Below are positions 26,928 through 29,856 of a stretch of 29,856 bases of DNA, in pieces; position 1 is the stretch's first letter, and each line of letters opens with the position of its first letter. The stretch lies in the NCBI GenBank assembly GCA_001275005.1, contig JWZX01003340.1, positions 1 to 29,856 on the forward strand. Direction: 5' to 3'. Under the pieces are notes generated by a model that worked only from the letters and a program-made list of their open reading frames with translations, made no database searches and was not told where the DNA came from. The stretch comes from Chrysochromulina tobinii. Taxonomy: Eukaryota; Haptophyta; Prymnesiales; Chrysochromulinaceae. A program made the translations under genes and the position numbers.

Positions 26928-28097
26928 TCATGGTTTGAGGTTGTTGAGCTCGGTCATCTCCTGGTCGGTGAGCGTAAAGCCCCAGAGGTCCAGATCCGAG
27001 GCCATGTGCGCGGGGTTGTCCGTACCAGTGACGACGGCGACGCCGCGCTGAAGACTCCACTTGAGGACCACTTGTGCCGTCGAGGTGTTGTGCGTGGCCG
27101 CGATGGCTACCACTTGCGGGTTGGACAAGATGTCGCCATGGTCCCCGCCGAGAGGGCTCCACGCCTGCAACTGGATCCCGTGCTTGGTGCAAAGCGCCAA
27201 CATGTCCTCGTCGTGATCAAGAGGGTTCCACTCGACCTGCACTCAGCAACGGATGAGTTAGTTGGGAGTCACCTCGTGCCATTTCGGCCCGTGGTCGGAG
27301 GGGCGGTCGAGGGCGTGCACCTGGTGCAGAGCGATCGGCACCGTGGCGACGGCGAGAGTCTCTGCGATGTGCGTCGAGTTGTCTGCAATAGGCGAAAGGG
27401 CACACACAAAGGTGTTGATATGGCAGGGCGGGCAGTTCCGATGAGGGCTGCACGTGCAAGATTCGAACTGAGTCGTCGTACAATTCGAGAAGCCGATCGA
27501 CTTCACGCGGCCCAGCTTCTGTAGCAGCTCCATCGCCTTCCACGTCTCCTGCCGTGCGGCAGTGCCGGGGTCCTGGAACTGGCCAGTTCCAGCGCATTCT
27601 TTTTGGATGTCCGGGTCGCTCGAGGGTCCATAGCATTCCGGCTTGATCACGTTCGGATAGTGAATGAGGAGAAGGTCGAGGTAGCCGGTCGTGTTGACAC
27701 CGTACAGGCCCAGCATTTGAAGGTTATCTTCGGCGCACTGGATGGTGGCAGTCAAACCCAACGGGCCAGGGCACTTGGTGGTGATGAAGATGTCCTCGCG
27801 TTTCACGCCTTTCTGCGCGAGCGCCTCTCCGACCTCCAATTGAGTCCGATAGTTGTTCGCCGTGTCAACATGGTCGCCTTTGACATCGACCCAGCTCATC
27901 ACGCTCGCTTTGGCCTTGGCGCGCACACAAGCATAGTCGTTGCCGATGCACTCCTTGTAGCTACCACGCCAAGTGCCGAGCGCTACGACCGGCATGAGCA
28001 CGGTGCCGGTCAGGGTCGGCAGGGACACGCAGCGCTCGGGGTATGTCGTGCATGAGGGCACAGCGGCGAGGTTCCAGAGGGAGGTAAACGTGAGCAT
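26928..28097 (-). CDS. Aldo/keto reductase
   Basis: This is an NADPH-dependent carbonyl reductase family member. Exon 1 runs 28097-27321, the intron is 27320-27237 (GTGCAC...GAGTGCAG, 84 nt, phase 0), and exon 2 runs 27236-26928, giving 361 residues. The catalytic tetrad is visible: Asp78 and Tyr83 (HVDTANNY), Lys108 (FITTKC) and His146 (LLLIHYP). Splicing joins PIALHQ to VEWNPLDHDEDML, the expected (N/H)QVExxP block. LQAWSPLG and the end TDQEMTELNNL also fit. The N-terminus (MLTFTSLWNLAAVPSC) could be a signal peptide. A Cys-rich stretch of about 30 residues (214-243, including CTCSPHRNCPPC) interrupts the domain between SNCTTTQFES and LAVATVP. It may be a real insertion or unremoved intron sequence. 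Substrate unknown. Confidence 0.88.
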
Positions 28098-28344
28098 CCG
28101 TGTGTTCGACCTTCACAAGAAAAGTTGTGCTTGAGGGAGACGAACTCGTGGCGTCGTGGGGGCTGTGAAGGAAAAAGACAGCGTGACCTTTGCGCTTGAG
28201 CGAAAACCCCTAAACTCGCACGAGAAACACGTTCGAAGTATTTCCCGATTTCGCTTGACCAGCAAGCATGCATTCCTGATTTGGGTTTGAAGCCGGGACT
28301 TGCCGTCATGTAAGCCCGTCCGTCCACTAGATTCATCCACTCAA
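28098..28344. promoter_or_regulatory. Divergent promoter region between AKR and EF-hand genes
   Basis: The 247-bp gap separates the start codons of two divergent genes and so must contain both promoters and leaders. No TATA element or clear repeated site could be supported. Confidence 0.45.
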
Positions 28345-29295
28345 ATGCCTTTGCGCTCGTCGCCGTCGACCTCGTCCCTCGCTTCGTCCTCGTCCCAGGC
28401 ATCGCTGCGCAGCTCGAAGTCCCACGGCTCCTTGCGCTCGCGAGGGTCGCGAGGATCGACCAAAAGCTCCGCTTCGTTGGCATCTTCATCGTCGGTCGTG
28501 ACCGTGGACATGGGTGCGCTCCGGCGTCAATTCGACGAGTTCGACAAGGACGGCTCGGGTTTCCTCGAGCGCCAGGAATGTGTCGCTGCACTTGCAAAGC
28601 TGGGCTCGAAGCTGACCTTGCAGGACGTTGACAAGGATGGAGACAACAGAATCAGCTTCGAAGAGGTGACTAAAAGATACTGACGCTTCGCACCGCATGT
28701 TACCGCATGCAACGATGCAAGTCGCACACAGCCATGCTCAAACAACAAACGAGCCGCCCGCCTGCCCTCCAGCCTCCTATCGTCTCACAAAAATCTGCAT
28801 CCGTGTGGCATCCGTGTGCTTCAGTTTACTTTGGTCACCCAGCTCTCGGGGACGCACGAATTCCCGATTTTTAAGTCGGCGATGAAGCACAAAGGCATTC
28901 GCCCTGCAAATTTGGGAGCCTTTGCCGGCGAAGCGCACCTTCATGAGGGCTTCATGCTGACAGCGAGCGCCGCCTGGCGCAAGGCGGCCCCTCAGCTGCG
29001 GGCAAGCGGAATGCTCACCGAGGAGAAGGTCTTGAAGGCCTTCCGCCAAATGGACAGCGACAACTCGGGCGAACTTGACGAATTCGAGCTGCGTAAGGTC
29101 GTGAAGACGATGGCGCCGCAGCTGACTGACATAGATATCAAGCTGATGATTGCATGCGCTGACACGGACGACTCGGGCGTGATCACGGAGTCCGAGTTCA
29201 TCGCGATCATGATGCACGACCACGAATCCGACAAGCCCTACTGGGAGAAGTATGGGAAGCGTGACATGCACAACTCCTTCTCAGGCTTGCTCTAG
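28345..29295 (+). CDS. Four-EF-hand calcium-binding protein with Ser-rich N-terminus
   Basis: The proposed gene has exon 1 28345-28665, an intron 28666-28842 (GTGACT...TCACCCAG, 177 nt, phase 0) and exon 2 28843-29295, giving 257 residues. The first ~50 residues are Ser/Arg/Lys-rich and probably disordered, with possible phosphosites. Four 12-residue calcium loops follow: DKDGSGFLERQE (67-78), DKDGDNRISFEE (96-107), DSDNSGELDEFE and DTDDSGVITESE. All keep the acidic first and last positions. Only 17 residues separate loops 1 and 2 (24 in calmodulin), so the second EF-hand's entering helix is shortened. Loops 3 and 4 have normal spacing. The intron is weaker than the others here, so two separate genes remain possible. 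The calcium-sensor role is family-based. Confidence 0.72.
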
Positions 29296-29856
29296 ACGGC
29301 TACTGTGAAGACTGTGCTCAATCTTATCTTCAGCCCATTCTGTCTTTGGCTCTTCTTTACAAATGCACGTGCATAGCCAGCATGGGCATGGGCATGACCT
29401 ACCACCCTGCAGGCTTTATACCTGCAGGCAGGGGGTGCAGGATGTAATTAGCTGTGATGCTACTGTGATGCAAATCGTGATGCAAATGGGGCGGTGGGGT
29501 GCGGCGAGCGATAAATCAGTGTCTGAGTACGGTAGCTACACATGTATCTGAGCCTGTCTGGCTGTGGGTCCGTGGCTCCGTCGCATGAAAAATGTAGAAT
29601 AGACCGATCAAGTCAGTGGTCATTATTATTAAAATTCTTCCCCACCCCCGGTTTCGTCTGAATACCGGGAGGGAAGCCTCAGAGATTAACCGCCAGCGTG
29701 AAATTAGCGCGTGCGCGAAACGATAGGAATTTGCGGTGAAGCCCGATTTTCGACCCGTCTGTGTGTCCGTCTGTCCGTGTGCCAGTCTGTCGTCCCAAAT
29801 TTGGGAGCACAAAAGCGGGCGCTTCCAGCTCCTTCGAACGGCGTCCCAAATTTCTC
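29296..29856. other. 3' flank of the EF-hand gene to the window end; short repeats only
   Basis: This stretch of 560 bp has no credible gene. It contains two CCTGCAGG copies (29406-29413 and 29421-29428) that could form an 8-bp hairpin with a 7-base loop in the EF-hand 3' UTR. TGATGCAAAT occurs twice in tandem near 29466-29490. A GTCTGTGTGTCCGTCTGTCC-type simple repeat lies at about 29757-29790. The direct repeat CGTCCCAAATTT occurs at 29791 and 29842, the first copy being part of the palindrome CCCAAATTTGGG. Confidence 0.55.

Noticed and set aside
28907-29808. 13-base match CAAATTTGGGAGC in the EF-hand exon and in the 3' flank
   Set aside because: A few 13-base matches are expected by chance in 30 kb, and the sequence around them does not match.
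1-29856. CRISPR arrays, transposases, rRNA, viral genes or bacterial operons
   Set aside because: I looked for these on both strands and found no regular spaced repeats, transposase motifs, rRNA blocks or same-strand overlapping gene runs.

Overview
This is a gene-dense piece of a nuclear genome from a eukaryote, most likely a GC-rich unicellular alga. A haptophyte or related chlorophyll-c lineage is my best guess, but that is inference. The eukaryotic evidence is direct. There are short GT-AG introns (67-177 nt) whose removal restores conserved protein motifs. There is a nuclear poly(A) polymerase, a Brix-family ribosome assembly factor, a PGAM5 phosphatase and a tRNA-Sec with the eukaryotic 9+4 bp fold. 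Genes are mostly intronless or have one intron, and they lie on both strands about 1.5 kb apart, with no operon logic.

Layout, left to right. An AAC microsatellite and a 31-A tract border tRNA-Pro(AGG) on the minus strand. Poly(A) polymerase and a PGAM5-like phosphatase follow on the plus strand. After a GC-rich gap between convergent genes come a long-chain acyl-CoA synthetase and a 596-residue disordered basic/Ser-Pro protein, both on the minus strand. tRNA-Sec(TCA) sits in the divergent gap before a BRX1-like gene, an FkbM methyltransferase, a membrane fatty-acid-hydroxylase-like protein and an MFS transporter, all plus. A second His-box hydroxylase of the sterol-desaturase type (minus) is divergent from an unrecognised helical protein (plus). 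A PPi-dependent phosphofructokinase of bacterial character and a secreted protein with a duplicated cysteine module follow on the minus strand. ArgC of the short bacterial type and a prolyl-4-hydroxylase-like 2OG oxygenase are on the plus strand. An exostosin-type glycosyltransferase and an aldo/keto reductase are on the minus strand, and a four-EF-hand protein on the plus strand ends the gene set.

The genes do not form one pathway. Loose themes are lipid metabolism (acyl-CoA synthetase and two His-box membrane oxygenases), secretory-pathway modification (exostosin GT, P4H-like oxygenase, secreted Cys-rich protein) and RNA biology (PAP, BRX1, two tRNAs). I saw no CRISPR array, transposase, virus-derived gene or rRNA. 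The best leads are the Cys-module protein, the tRNA-Sec, the unusual 5' splice-site consensus (GTGCGY), the transmembrane insertion in the P4H-like oxygenase, and the nearby pair of bacterial-type metabolic genes.
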